Made by a program: the position numbers and the translations under genes
Part shown: one piece after another, positions 23,531-36,225 of the stretch
How positions within the stretch are numbered: position 1 is the first letter of the stretch
Layout of the letters: each line of letters opens with the position of its first letter
Assembly (NCBI GenBank): GCA_025024175.1
Contig: QCXZ01000137.1
Coordinates: forward strand, 17,174,001 to 17,238,000
From: Rhyzopertha dominica
Taxonomy: Eukaryota; Arthropoda; Insecta; Coleoptera; Bostrichidae
Direction of reading: 5' to 3'
Length of the DNA: 64,000 nucleotides
The notes under the pieces: model-generated
The model's input: only the letters and a program-made list of their open reading frames with translations
Database searches by the model: none
What the model was told of the DNA's origin: nothing

Positions 23531-24906
23531 TTCACAAGATTCTTGCAGTATAATCAACTATTAAAACATAGAAAATTTATTACAACCCTGCGCATAAGAA
23601 CCATTTTTCCTTGGACATTATTCAGTTCTCAAAATGGGCTACAAATTACTACGCATCAAAGAGAATAACCAATTTTTGAGTGCCGAGTTTCGAAAACGTC
23701 TGATATATTCGCAAAAAAAAAACTGAGAGGGTCTACTTAAAATATGGTAAAGGAATCCGGATTTGATAAATTCTGGATTTCTGATTTAAATCCTTCATTT
23801 ATTCACAAGTATCGAAATACATTAAATTTCAATGTGCATTCCGTTCCAATTCAATTAACCACTCAAAACTCTTCACTTCAGTACAGTAACTCTAAATCAC
23901 ATTGTAACACTCTGGTCACTTTCGTTCGCTTCCAAGCTTCTCTCTTAGCCCAGAACCTTCGATCACCTTCGCAAACCTTCGACGGATTCGTAAGTTTGGC
24001 TGTCTAATCCGTAGGCGCTGGTTTCCATCGTTTTTCAAGCAGAAAACTGGGGAAGGGTATTAAAGCTAGCGCGCCCATCAAAATTTACCTTTCGTAAAAT
24101 TTAGTGTGTAGAATATGTTTTAAAGAGACTAGCCTAGCTTGGTAACAATCTGTATACATATTTGGTTTATTTGCATTAATAGTGGATTTAACAAAGTACG
24201 CATGATGGTCGAACAAGTGTAAAAAGGCGAAGTAGTGAGCAATACGAAGATGCGATCCTCAATTTTAAGCGAAAAGGCACGTGGGCATCACCGTTGGAGT
24301 GATGGTGAGACAGACTATTACTTATGACAGCATGATGCCTTTTGTTTTTATCAAAGGCAACAATGGCTTTGGCTTACCTTAGGATTGTCACCAATCAAAA
24401 TAGCACTAGTTGGTTGCCTTGGCCACAAAAGTTCCTTTTATTTGTTTCTTTTATACTAAGCATTTAGAGCAAGTTTAGTGTACATTTTTTATTGTACTGG
24501 TTGATAATAGTACGATGTTTTCCATCTTGATCGCACGACTGCCAACGCAATTCTTGCTTAAAGTTAGGTCTCTGAAGAAGACAGGTTTGCTTTATTGACT
24601 GTTCTAAGCGGTTCCAGTTTAAGATCTTTGTCAATTACTTACCTTCTGTCATCCTAAGAATAATGACAGTGTATTGGACAACTTGCTTCCGTATTATAAA
24701 ATGTATCATAACGCTTTAAAAAAAATTAATGGAATTCTACGTGAAATGAAGTAACGGGATGTTTATCACTATGTGGCAAATAAAATAAGGGTCCGCCGTA
24801 TACTTTTGTAATAGCTGACAAGATTAGCCATACTGTACTTACAAGTATTTATCTTGCGAAACATCCTTAAATAGAGTGATTGCAACAATGAATTTCTTTG
24901 TTACAG

Positions 24907-25032
24907 TTTCATTTTGGGTGCTTGCTCTTGACCACGATCTACAAATAGCCAAAGAAACAATAGGATCTGTCAGTGTGAAAGATCCTGCTGGAACAAAGGT
25001 TGCAGTTTGGGACCAAGTCCCGTTAGATGAAG
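24907..25032 (+). CDS. CPAMD8-like protein, exon B (MG2)
   Basis: 126 bp, acceptor TTTGTTACAG, donor GTAAGTG, phase 1 to 1. It joins exon A as YQPGET-ISFWVLALDHDL and continues through SVSVKDPAGTKVAVWDQV to PLDEG. This is the typical MG2 strand pair of A2M-family proteins (F-x-VLALD..L, then DP-G--VA-W--V). The split-codon fit to exons A and C is exact, which supports the splice sites. Confidence 0.9.
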
Positions 25033-26041
25033 GTAAGTGATAAAAAACTGTGCTTTAAGACAGACACAATATTACGTTGAATTAGCAACTACAACGTAAC
25101 TTACAAGTTCAACATGTAATAGAGGTACATAAATATGAATTTGTGCAAAACTAACCACTACTCCAAAATGAATTATTTCGGACTTATTATTGAAGCTAAT
25201 ATGTAAATTAAGTAACAAATGTGAAATTAATAATATTATGAATGCATCGATTGGTGCGTTCAGTATAACTTTAATTTTGTATTAGCATATGCGCATTTCA
25301 TTGAGTGCCAGAGTGCCACTAGCTGAAAAAAACTAAATGTCAGTTAAGTGTCGCAGTGGTTATAAACTACATTTGAATGGGAATACTTTGTAACCGTAAA
25401 TTCAGCTTCTTGTACTTACTATTAATCGGTGAGATAGGAACCAAATATTTAGCAATCCCGGGAAACACTCACCAATCTGTAGAACGACAAACAGCAAGTT
25501 CTTAGACAACGTTTCCTTCATAAACGCATGGGTCTGTATATCACCGTAGGTATTAATAATCTTTTAATTATTTTTCTCGTACATTTTTATTACAGTCAAT
25601 ATGCATGGTGCTTAATCTTGTCAATATTAAAGATGCGTACATTCAACAGAGCATATAATCATTATTATGACCGATAAATTTTATCGGTCGGGAAGCAAAC
25701 AAATAATGCCTACACAATTGTAGCTTCATTTAAAATGTGGGATTGGAACTATATCTATCGTCAAATGTACAATTTGGTACGCTTTGAATAACGCTTATTA
25801 ATTAACTGTGACCACCATCATTAAATAACTGGAATGCAGTTAAAACATATTTGTCAATATAATAGCGTTGGAATTATTCAAACACATACTCATTTTCATA
25901 TATAAGGTCACTCACTGAAGGAATATGGTTACATACTGTATCTACATACATGCAAAAGTTTTTCTTCGTTACTGTTATAGGTGAAATACTATTTTATTAT
26001 TAAACAGAATTTTAACGCCTGTATAAATTTAGTAATATACG

Positions 26042-26493
26042 TAATGGTGAAGCAGCCAAATAGAAAAAAATTGTTTTTAGCGAAAATCGAACTCAAACCT
26101 TTGGAATGGCGCTCCAACACACTACCAAGGCACAAGTGATTAACGGCTAAAGCCAAAGCGATCGTCGAGGATATAAAAAAGTTCTGGATCTAATGAAGAT
26201 GAAGAACAGTGATCCAGTGAGCGACTGGAAGGAGAGAGTGGAGGCGACTTCTAAGGCTATATCTAAATGAATTTAGTACTGCGAAAGTGTGTTTATAAAT
26301 TAATTTGCCATTTATTGTTGCTTTTTTGTGGGAAATAAAAGCTACATTAAATAAAAACGGTACATTTTTAAGCTTTGGCCGTTAATCACTTGTGCCTCGA
26401 TAGTGTGTTGGTATGCACTTTTAAGCGCTATTTCAAAAGACCGTGTTTGATTCTCGGCCGGAGCTAATTTTCTAATTTCCTGCTTCACCATTA
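26042..26493. mobile_element. Inverted-repeat element with tRNA-like arms
   Basis: The arms 26042-26175 and 26370-26493 are inverted copies, starting TAATGGTGAAGCA and ending with its inverse. On the minus strand of the left arm and the plus strand of the right arm the sequence resembles a tRNA gene, with a box A-like TGGTAGTGTGTTGG and a box B-like GAGTTCGATT. The 195-bp middle has a short open frame ending MKNSDPVSDWKERVEATSK (stop near 26269), followed by AATAAA signals. It could be a fold-back SINE pair or a deleted DNA transposon keeping the end of its ORF. The class is not resolved. Confidence 0.6.
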
Positions 26494-26501
26494 AAAACAC
26501 A

Positions 26502-27997
26502 TACAGGGTGTCTCTAAATTCGATGTCATAATTTCTATTGCNTGTTCCTGACGTGAAATTATGACGAAAAGTCTATATAAACATGTGTCCGAAAATGCTT
26601 CATTTTTGATATACAGAGTGTTGAAGTTAAACAAAAATTTTCGAATTTTTTTTATTTTTTAGAGAACGATATTTTGAAACTTTACGAATTTTGGCAGAAT
26701 GTTATAATAGATCACGGCTAATAATCTGNCATAAAAGATTTTTTCATATCTTTAACAGAGGCGACGTAGGGGGAGGGGCAGAGGGATTTTCTCTTTGAAA
26801 AAAAGTTGTGTGTGAAATGTCAAAAAGCTCGTTACTATTTTCAGAAAGAGCAATAAATAAGGTACAAAAAAGCATTTCTTATTGCATTTCGCTAGAACGA
26901 ACGGTTTTCGAGAAAATCGAGAAAATATGAATTTCTACAGGTTGGCACAAATAGACCAAAAATTAACTTTTTTTATTTTCCAAAGAAATTAACGTTTCTA
27001 TGGCAACAACTTTTTGAAATTAATTGAACTATATCATTGCAAATGATCAGACATAAGGATTACCTCCATATCTAAACAGTGACGGCAATTAGGGGAGGGG
27101 GAGCAAGAAGTCTTTTTTTATAAAAAGATTGTTTCCACATTTTTAAATTGTTTCAAAAATTATGAAGATCAGTTAAAAATATTAAAAGAAGAAAAATTTA
27201 CTTTTTATACTGCTAAGACAAGCCGTTGTAAAATTAAGAAATTGCATTTTTTAAAGATTTTTAATAACTCCAAATGCAAGTCTAGCATATCTAGCTTTAA
27301 GAAATAATTAGTTTAATTTAATTATTTTTTTTTATATTTTACTGGTCTGTATAATTATTGAAACGGTTTAAAAAATGTGGAAACAATCTTTCTATAAAAA
27401 AGACTTCTTGCCCCCTCAAAATTACGCCACTGTTAAGATATGCTTATGTCTGACCATTTATCAGGATATAGTTCAATTAATTCCAAAAAATTGTTGCCAT
27501 ATAGACGTTAATTTCTTTGGAAAATAAAAAAAGTTAATTTTTGGTGTATTTACGCCAACCTGTAGGAATTCAGATTTTGTCGATTTTTTCGAAAGCGGTT
27601 TGTTTTAGCGAAATGCAATAAGTGGTCCTTTTTTGTACCTTATTTGTTGCACTTTCTGAAAATAGTGACGAACTTTTTGACATCTCACACACAACTTTTT
27701 TTCAAAGAGAAAACCCTTCTGCCCCTCCCCCTACGACGCCTCTGTTACAGATATGAAAAAATGTTTTATGCCAGATTATTAGCCGTGATCTATTATAACA
27801 TTCTCCCAAAATTCGTAAAGATTCAAAAAACCGTTCTGTAAAAAATAAAAGAAATCGAAATCTTGTTTTTAACTTCAACACTCTGTATATCAAAAATAGA
27901 GCATTTTCGGACACATGTTTATATAGACTTTTCGTCATGATTTCATGTCAGGAATACGCACTAGAAATTATGACATCGAATTTAGAGACACCCTGTA
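26502..27997. mobile_element. 1.5-kb foldback element (long inverted repeat)
   Basis: Two arms of about 650 bp (26502-27165 and 27350-27997) are reverse complements with roughly 85-90% visible identity. They are separated by a loop of about 180 bp. The ends read TACAGGGTGTCTCTAAATTC and the inverse, with TA at both borders. No transposase is present. Ns at 26542 and 26729 fall in the left arm. A transcript through this intron would fold into a very long hairpin. Confidence 0.85.
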
Positions 27998-29045
27998 TAT
28001 TAGAGTAGTCAGAACTTGTTATACAAACGCAATATACCAGCACAGCAAAATTTAATGAATTTCTCCAGAACATAATTTATTTATATTAGAGAAAAGTGAC
28101 AGAACCGCTGCTAGTAAAAACTTTCATTTTTTCGATATGTACAAGGATTTTAAACAGACGCTAACGAATCTAGTTTAAGTGCTTAGGTAAGATAAGTACC
28201 AGTGCAATGTGCAGTCTACACTGTAGACCATAGGTACGATTTGTTTTACTCAATTTACTGTTTAATAGGTTATATCCGCTAGGATTAAATGAATTCATAC
28301 ACATACTAATAGAGGTATAGTATTAAACCATACTTTTGGCGTTTGAGGTATCTTTGAAGATGTAGGTCATACACTTTTGCTGAAGTTTAATGAGGTTATA
28401 CATCGCATTGAAAAGTTGTAGATCAATTACTTTAATGATAGTCCTTACAACCGCGCGTCGAAGTCAATTCTTCAGTGATGAGAGAGAGATAGCAATAGCA
28501 TATGGGGTCGTCACTACATGTTTTACAGTCACGTCATAGAACTCATAATTAATTCAGATTTATATTTGCAGCTTCATCAAATGCAATCAAACAAAAAAAA
28601 ATAGAAAAAAATATTGGATTAGGACTTGAATGTATACTAGGGGTGAGATAAATAATAATTTACGGGGATTTGTTTGTAATAACAGACATCATCGACATGA
28701 CGATGACTCATCAATATTTGTCATCAAGAGGCACGAGGTTGATCTTTTTATCACGTATAAGAAATAAAAAAAATAAGGCCATTATTTAGATACTTTCAAA
28801 CATAAATTACACAAAATAATTTAATAATAATAGATTAGAAATGTCAAACTTAAAGAATTGAGGACCTTGATCTCCACTCTTCTCCACTGTTTTCGTAGAT
28901 TTTTGAAAGGTTAAGTACCAAGCCCGTCATATTTCTCTTTGAGACAATTATTAGTCAACGGTATGTTAAAAAAAGTTGCTCAAAAATTAAATTAAAATTA
29001 AATTAGTTCGTAAAATAATTATTGTAATGAAACTCTTGTTACCAG

Positions 29046-29270
29046 GAGTCAAAGCTTTCGAACTAGCTCTTTCCAAGTACATCCGCTCCGGCAAATGGCT
29101 ATTACATGTTGAGGTGGACTCCACGGAATTTTCAGCGCCGATAGAAGTAGCTCCGGGTGCCGGTGGTGGCTTTCCTGATGTCGCAGCAGCTGAAGAGGCA
29201 TTACGTGGAACTGAGATTCGGAAGAGAGATGAGAAGGAGGTACAAACCTGGACTGCCGTTTTCTGGAAAG
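29046..29270 (+). CDS. CPAMD8-like protein, exon C (end of MG2)
   Basis: 225 bp, acceptor TTGTTACCAG, donor GTAAGAA, phase 1 to 1. It completes MG2 (FELALSKYIRSGKWLLHVEV, then DSTEFSAPIEV). It then runs into an atypical Gly/Ala-rich and charged segment (GAGGGFPDVAAAEEALRG, RKRDEKEVQTWTAVFWK). Family members normally continue here with a Y-VLPKFEV-type linker into MG3, which is not visible. GC content is higher than in the flanking introns and the long open frame supports coding. Confidence 0.85.
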
Positions 29271-30639
29271 GTAAGAATTGATATAGGTATATACAATAAC
29301 AAGAATTTCTTACATTAATTTTAAGCATAGCTAGGAATTGCGAATAGGCACAGTCTGTTACAGATTTATAAATAATTTTTCTTAATTTCTAAAAGACGCT
29401 TCCATGAATATCTGTTAAGTTCATATCACTTATAATTTTGATACTTATAAAATTATTTAATGATTTAATTTAGCTAACTTTATACAAAAGTATAAGAAAA
29501 TTATAAAATCTATCATAGCAGCGCCAGCGCAACATAGGATAGGGAGTCAGCTCTTCTAGTAAACAGATGCGATCTAGTATCCTCGCTTATTGTGTTTAAT
29601 CACAAACTATGAACAAACTGTATATCCAGTTTACAGTGCATTAATTTGTTCTAGTTCTTTCTTGTACTTTTACCAAGATATGTCATTGCAAAACCAGTAA
29701 CACAGTACGATAGACAAGAAGAAATTACCTTATCCATACACCACTAATTAGTGTTAAATAAAAAATAAAACCTCCTGGCAACATCGCTCTTGTATTTTCA
29801 TATATTCTTGAGGAATAATTTTTTTCGCATCATTTAAACTATTTCTGAGTACAATTATTCCTGGAGATTCTCATGATTTCACGCATCCGATAATATAGAG
29901 AAAATATATCCCAATAACTGGCTACTTATGATGACGCAACGAACAACAAATGCCAAAAGTCTAACAAAAGGCGGAGAAAAGCATCAAACGATTACTTACT
30001 AAAGCGATGAATAGCATAGAAGAAAGATTAACAGCTGNGATGTCAGATTGCAAAAAATCATCGCAAAAATAGACACATGATTCGTAAAATTCGGTGGTCA
30101 CAATTAACGGGCTTAGAGCCTAAATCTGCAGAAAGAACAATTGTCAGGAAAGACAAAAACAAGAAGTTTATCTGTGGCTACACATTTACGACAAATAAGT
30201 GATTCTGTGTTGAACCCATAACACAAACAAAACACAGAATGCATTCAATTGATAAACATATACATACCGTACAACTACACTCTTCACCTTCCTATAATAA
30301 GCGCTACGTGAAAGTACGCTAGCAATAAGCCCTCAGTGACAGTAATTCGGACGGTACGCTGGTTCAATTAATGAACCTGTCTTAGTAGCGTGTGAATCCA
30401 ACAGCAAATGGTTAGTTAAATAGGAGTTTGTTAACAAAATATTGGTACTTATATTTCTGATATTCAAATTACTTAATATGTTCACTGTAAATTCAATACA
30501 CTGTATTAGTGTGACGTAGATATCGGCCATTTTGCTGCGATAGATCAAGATCCTGGATCAGAACAAACCATGTTGTCATAACGTGGGTAAGGGTGTTAGT
30601 ATTTGGTGCAATTTTTTGTTTTAAAAGAATATTTTAAAC

Positions 30640-31070
30640 TTTTACTGTGTATGTTTGAGTAGTTTACACTCCTTCACTTTACTTAACAAATATTACAAAC
30701 CGAAGTACGTGTGTAAAGGATTACAATTTACAGATTGTACCAGAAAATGGTAATTATGCTGGGTCCCTGGATGTTCTCGTTATAATGAGAGAGAGACTTG
30801 TATTTCTACAGCACTTCTTTTAGGCTATTTTTCAACAATAAATTGCAAGTAAATGTAATTTTGGTTTGTAATACTTACTAAATAATACGAATGAATGTAA
30901 ACCACTCAAACATACACAGCAACACTCAATGTTCAAGGCAAAACAATATTTTTTAGTGTTACTGAGTATGTTTGTGTGGTTTACATGCCGTCGTATTGTT
31001 AAGTAAGTAATCAGGTATTACAAACCGAAATTACATTTAGTTGCAGTGTATTGTTGAAAAAAAATATAAA
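30640..31070. mobile_element. Inverted-repeat element with an extra partial copy
   Basis: About 105 bp at 30834-30935 (TTTCAACAATAAATTGCAAG ... CAAACATACACAGCAACACT) recurs inverted at 30958-31062, forming a stem-loop with a short spacer. A third partial copy at about 30640-30720 has the same orientation as the second. No coding sequence. Confidence 0.75.
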
Positions 31071-33699
31071 ATAAGTGCTGCATAGTTTACATGTCAGCAT
31101 TACGTGACGACTATATTTATTTGTTTCATGTCAAACTCGTTCATTTTTCTGACAGCATCACAATTTATCAGATAATAAGTAACGCCGAAAACGCTTTAAG
31201 AGATGTATTTGTAAATAAAACGTCAATAAATTCAATAAACTAATGTAGATAAATAACGAAAACATAATATATGATTTGTAAAGCTAAGAAGCTTTTTGTC
31301 AACTGCTGCAAGTATAAATTCTCACGGTCTTGCTTCTGCGCGCGAACTACCCTCCGCCCAACTTAATTTTAATTATAATGTCCTTAAATATTAAACGTCG
31401 GGCACGTTAAAAGGCGAATTGAAGGGCAACCCAGATTTCCTCTTATTATATTTCGTGTATTTAATTAAATAACGGGAACGACGGTTTAAATCAGTAGTCA
31501 TTATAAAAGTAAAAGCGCCGGTTGAAATCTTTTTATAAAATCTCGTATCTAAAGTAAAGTAAATAGGAAGCCATCAAATAAAATGTGAGCAATACATTTT
31601 TAGACATAGTAAATTGTGATGTATCGAGGAAAAGGTTAGATGCTCATATGACTATAGAGTTGATTTGTCGACTGCAGTTTGCCTCTCATATTTTGAGTTT
31701 TGACATTGATGTTGTTTATAACATATTTAGTTGCGGTTTCTCAACAAAAAGACCTTACGAGTGCTAAATAATTAGACAAATTCATGCATCATTGTGTGAT
31801 TTGCTTAATTGAAAAAACCCCAGTTACAAATGAAAATAAAAAAAAAACGTAAACAACAGATGTTCCAATGCCGTAGCCAAGGGTCGAGGGGCAGAGGGGC
31901 AATTGCCCCCCCCCCCCAGAAACTAAATATTTTGATAATGGAATAGCAGCTTTTTTACATTTGACAGTAAAAATTTGTTGCAAACTATTGGTTTGTTGAA
32001 TTGGAGCTTTAACCTCCCCCCCAAGTTAATTTTCTGATTACGTCACTGAGGTGTTCAATTACAAAAGTTATTTATCGAAATTCAATTTTAGAGTTCGATG
32101 AGATTCTACGTCTTAAAGTGTCAAATTCTTTTCATCACGACCCTTTTTCATGCAGAAAAAGCATGGAAATGTCAGCTTTCAAACCGGCTAAATGGAGGAA
32201 TTCACGAAAAAAATACCCCTGCCTCGCACCGCATGCACTCCAAGATAGATTTTTTATTATATATGAGGGCATATTCTTTCAGTTTGATCATTTATAAATG
32301 ACAGCCACCAGTTTCGGCCACACACGAACTGTTTTCGAAAAAATACCATTTCTGCCGGGTGCTTGCATGTCTAATATGTTTGTGAAGCGACGTATGTACG
32401 TCTGCCACAGCCATGAGCTACTTGATCGTTTTTTCAAACTAACAACCGTTATTATAAATAAAGGTGAATACCTTAATATTTAACCTATTACGACAAATAA
32501 TATAATAGTAAATACAAAATAAATATTATAATATTAGTTCAAGTAAACTTCGTTTTATTGCACCCAAAATTCTGCCATTAATAAATTCTTAATATGTATT
32601 CACTTTTAACCACATTTTATTTTTTCTTGTTGCCTTACAAGTAATAATAGGTTTCAAGTCAAAATTAATTCAAAGAAGTTGCGTTGCCCCTAACAGCACC
32701 ATATAACAATAAGTCCTGTAACTGTAGACTATCATTCCAAAAACTTTAGCTTAGTGTTATTTTAGGAAAATACTATTCCTTGCTAAAAGTTTTTACACTG
32801 ATGATAATTTAGAAGAGAAGGACGCCTAATCAAAGGAACATGCATCAATAGCTTAAAAGCAAAACGAACCGCTTCGTTTACTTAACTACTAATTACTGTT
32901 ACTACCAATTGACGTCACATAAAATGGATTCGCGAATCAAAACTCATTTATATTGTGAGAGCTTGCATCACACACTAACTTATGCGAAAAATTTTTTCGC
33001 GAGCGACCATTGATAACCGTTCTGTGAGTTCTCTAATAATCTCTTACAGTAACAACCTTATAGTTTTCTAATGTCGGTCGTCGCCAAAATGAAGAGGTTA
33101 GAAAAGGAACTTGTTAACCCAACCCAGTTCGGAACTGTCTTGTTTTAAAAAAAATATGTTTGCTTGTCACCAAGCAATTTCGTGCAAGTATTTCCAAATT
33201 AAATTAAATTCTGGCAAGTTTGTAGCAATTCAAAAATCTTTATGACAATAGTTAAAATACTATATCCGATATCCTGCAGAACAGTATGATATGCAAGACG
33301 TTCGCACAGAAAGAAACACGATTTTGAGTGAACAAGTTACATTTTAACAATAATCACTTTGATGCTTTGTTGCTTTTGTTAGTAATGTTCTTTACCAATG
33401 TGTAACAGTTGCTATATGTATTATGTTACAAACTGGTTAACTCCATCGTCAGCGATTTTAACAGGACAGCTACCGCTAAAAATGTTGTGCTAATCTTATC
33501 TCATTCTCTCACCGTTGACATCTCTTTTTTAATTTCATTATTTCCCCTGCCATGTTTCTGTTGTGGACTTATCCCGTTTTAGAAATGTATTTTGCAAAAA
33601 AAATCATCTACGGTTGCTTTAAAACGATGTCGCAGGAGATTTTCTTAGTAATCTAAACAGGTAACAGTCTGTTGGACACAAATCCGAACGACAGACAGG

Positions 33700-34000
33700 A
33701 TGATCTAACTCTACAATTTTTTTGCATAATTGTTGTAAGTGTGGCCGTACTATACATGGTGGTATTGTAGCACAGAAAAAGCAATTTTGAGCCTGAAAAC
33801 CATTCTGTTTAGCATAAAGAATAACCCTCCGATATACAATTTGATGATTGTGTGCCTAGTTTGGGGGTGGAGAAAGTTTATGAAAACATTGCTTGGATTC
33901 TACATTGTTTCAAGATATTAGTATTGATCCAAAGTTCGTCACCTGTCACAATTTGTGGAAAACATTTTTTATTATGTATCAAAAATCGTGCAATCTACGT
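33700..34000 (-). pseudogene. mariner-like transposase relic
   Basis: Minus-strand reading gives PQIVTGDELWI near 33960-33930, matching the (H)-x-IVTGDETWI first catalytic motif of mariner transposases. Further shifted frames follow, including FSTPKLGTQSSN where mariner has EPNPTKVVR-type sequence. Many stops. Boundaries were not found; related debris may extend to about 34500. Confidence 0.5.
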
Positions 34001-34849
34001 CGCCAACGCCTTAGTCACGTTCACTTGTCATTACCTAAAAAGTTTACCACATCAGATTCAGATACTTCTAATGCTATCCAAATGATGGACACCTTCTCAT
34101 AAAGATGTTGGAAAAGCGGCTAGCTTCAATTTTAACGGTCATTTCAGCCTATGTTGCTCTTTTTTTGGTCTATCACTTTTAAGGTTGTGTTCAATAGCTT
34201 TACTCCACCATCGTAACTGGTTAGACTAAAGTTTTCTTTGTTGGTACGTTGGTGCATCATTTCCATTCCCGGCAATCACTCTCTCGTGAACAATTTTGTG
34301 TTGATTATCATTTTTGTCAGAACTACGAAACACAATTTTCAGGTTACTCATATTTTCTTACAAAACACTTTCTTAAAACGAAAAGTAATTGTCAGACATT
34401 CACTGTTTGACAAATTAACTTTGACCAACGCTGTGACTGTTGTGTTCTTTTTTATGATTACTACACAGATTTATATACTAGTTCTTCCCACTATTAAAAC
34501 ACGCCCCTTCTGAGGACTTATGAACGTGTATAAAATAAAGCCTGTAAGTTGGGCTAAATGTGCATTTCTGCTGGACGTTATGTTTTTCCTTTATTTTCTT
34601 TTACATACCACAGTAAAAGTAGCCAATAAGTTTTTACATATGCAAGATATTGCATTGCACTGTAATCTTATTTTTTCCGCCTAAAAAGTTAGCTTCTTTT
34701 TATTTAGATCCCACGTTGTAAAGCTAATCGTGATTTGTTATTCTCCACAAAACATTACAATCACGAACGAAAACCTCTGTGAAACTCTGCAAGTAACAAA
34801 ATTCTCTTGAAATTGCTTTTACCGTATTATATTCGCAAAAGTATTGCAG

Positions 34850-35124
34850 TGGGAATATACTTACCCAGATCGAACGCTGACAACACTTCGAGTAAACACC
34901 GAAAAAATTCCATGTCTTGCATGGAACCGAGACGACTCGCCGTCACTAACAATACCTTCCAATTCCAGGTGGAGGCCGTGAGCACCGAGAAATCCGTAAG
35001 GGTTAGAGTTAAAGTCTACGACAACACAACATCCATTTACAGTCAGGATATCGAAATAACAGCTGGTGAAGGCACTTTCGTCGTCCCAGCAATCCTGGCC
35101 GATAGCGACGTAATTGCTTTGCAG
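34850..35124 (+). CDS. CPAMD8-like protein, exon D (MG4 region)
   Basis: 275 bp. The acceptor GTATTGCAG at 34848-34849 is chosen because it is the one that fits the phase of exon C; a stronger-looking CAATTCCAG at 34967-34968 would be out of phase with C. The donor is GTATGTT, phase 0 out. The last part (FQVEAVSTEKSVRVRVKVYD, QDIEITAGEGTFVVPAI, ADSDVIALQ) is a macroglobulin beta-sandwich sequence. The first 40 residues, from 34850 to 34968, look unlike the family and could be lineage-specific. Alternatively, the true exon may begin at 34969 after a missing exon. Confidence 0.8.
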
Positions 35125-35773
35125 GTATGTTTTTATTCCTCTCTTCTAACAATCCGAGAAAACGCTCGCGCGGTCGAGCTCAATTGCTTTTCAGAAAATG
35201 GCAAGCAGTACACGCCATTTGAATGCGGAGTTGGAAACACACTCTGTCTCGACGGGTTAAATCTGTTACCCGTTTTCCCGTTTCGATGCTTCCGGGAATC
35301 CGAGAGTAAGCGAGGTTTTATTATTTGTCGCTAGTTGCACGAATCGTAAAATTCAATATCTTTACGTGATCAGATTATATTTTCAGCAATTACTCACAGC
35401 AACAAAGAGAATCAATAAATAGAAAAATGGCTTGTCTTAATGTAGCTTGTTCTATATTATAATGAATTTTTTTATACCTAATGGCAAGTAAATTATCCCG
35501 TAGAGCTTGCATTATATTCAAAATGTACCTATATTGAATATAAATGTGCTTCACTGACGGCTCGCCACCCATTTCAAGGTAGAGGCTCAATGAGTTCCTT
35601 GCAATGGTTAATTCTTAGAGGAATCGACCTTGGACATAAAATTTAGTGTAATTGATTTTCAACTGTCAAGCTTTACACTTTATTTTCTTTCAATTAATGA
35701 CCCCTCTAGCTTCTGGCCACTAAACAACTCGGTAGGAATGTATTTTATTGTGTTATTAAATTGTATACATATA

Positions 35774-35850
35774 TATGCCCTGGGCGGTACTCAATCCCGC
35801 AACCTATCACCTCAGAGGCACACGTGCTACACCCCGGACTACGGAGGCAG
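35774..35850 (-). mobile_element. tRNA-derived SINE head
   Basis: The minus strand reads as a decayed tRNA: an acceptor-like GCCTCCGTAGTCC start, box A-like GGGGTGTAGCACG, and box B-like GGGATTGAGTACC followed by GCCCAGGGCA. Length is about 75 bp. Mismatches in the stems mean it is not a functional tRNA gene. It is best explained as the 5' region of a SINE. Confidence 0.55.
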
Positions 35851-36107
35851 GTCAAATAAGGATATATAAGCTTCCAAGTGTAGTAGGTAGTGATAGCTTT
35901 GATTATAAAAAAGCTGAACAATCTGAACAATGGGTTTGCTCTGTTAGCTCTTAAAAGACATTAAAATTAGAATCATATTAATAAGGTTTTGAAAAGGCAC
36001 TGCTATTGCCTTAGTAATAACACTGGCAACCCCGCCTAAAACTTAAAAATTAACGGTATGGTGAAAGATGCCAGTAGATTCCATGTTAAGATATAAAACA
36101 TATTTAG

Positions 36108-36225
36108 CCGACTTCTCTTCTCTATTTTAAGCTAAAATCAACTCTAGGTATTGACAAGGTTACATGGTTGATTTTAGCTAACATCAACTATAACAAAGAG
36201 AAGAGAAACCATTAATTACTGATTC
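36108..36225. mobile_element. Short MITE, family member 1 of 3
   Basis: The left end TTCTCTTCTCTATTTTAAGC continues into TAAAATCAACTCTA. The right part is the inverse GTTGATTTTAGCTAACATCAAC followed by AAAGAGAAGAGAA. Related copies lie at 53070-53165 and 62335-62482. Confidence 0.65.

Larger units (their letters stand above)
17475..24906 (+). other. Intron A-B (7.4 kb) filled with transposon relics
   Basis: GT-AG intron of the macroglobulin-like gene. It contains the Penelope-like, pogo/Tigger and non-LTR relics, the 22.2-kb palindrome and a tandem duplication, all listed separately. The only stretch that looks like unique, GC-richer sequence is about 22550-22980. Confidence 0.7.
25033..29045 (+). 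other. Intron B-C (4.0 kb)
   Basis: GT-AG intron containing a tRNA-like inverted element (26042-26493) directly followed by a 1.5-kb foldback element (26502-27997). The remainder, 25035-26040 and 28000-29040, is AT-rich without recognisable features. Confidence 0.7.
29271..34849 (+). other. Intron C-D (5.6 kb), possibly hiding an exon
   Basis: GT-AG intron with an inverted-repeat element (30640-31070), a homopolymer C run at about 31909 and a mariner relic (33700-34000). An MG3-coding exon would be expected here in phase 1-1, but none was recognised in the open frames. Confidence 0.55.

Noticed and set aside
29027..29281. Open frame starting at ATG 29027 as an independent gene
   Set aside because: The ATG lies in the intron just before the acceptor; the frame is exon C of the macroglobulin-like gene.
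34807..35334. 175-codon frame as a single-exon gene
   Set aside because: Only 34850-35124 belongs to the spliced gene; the rest runs into intron on both sides, past a good GTATGTT donor.
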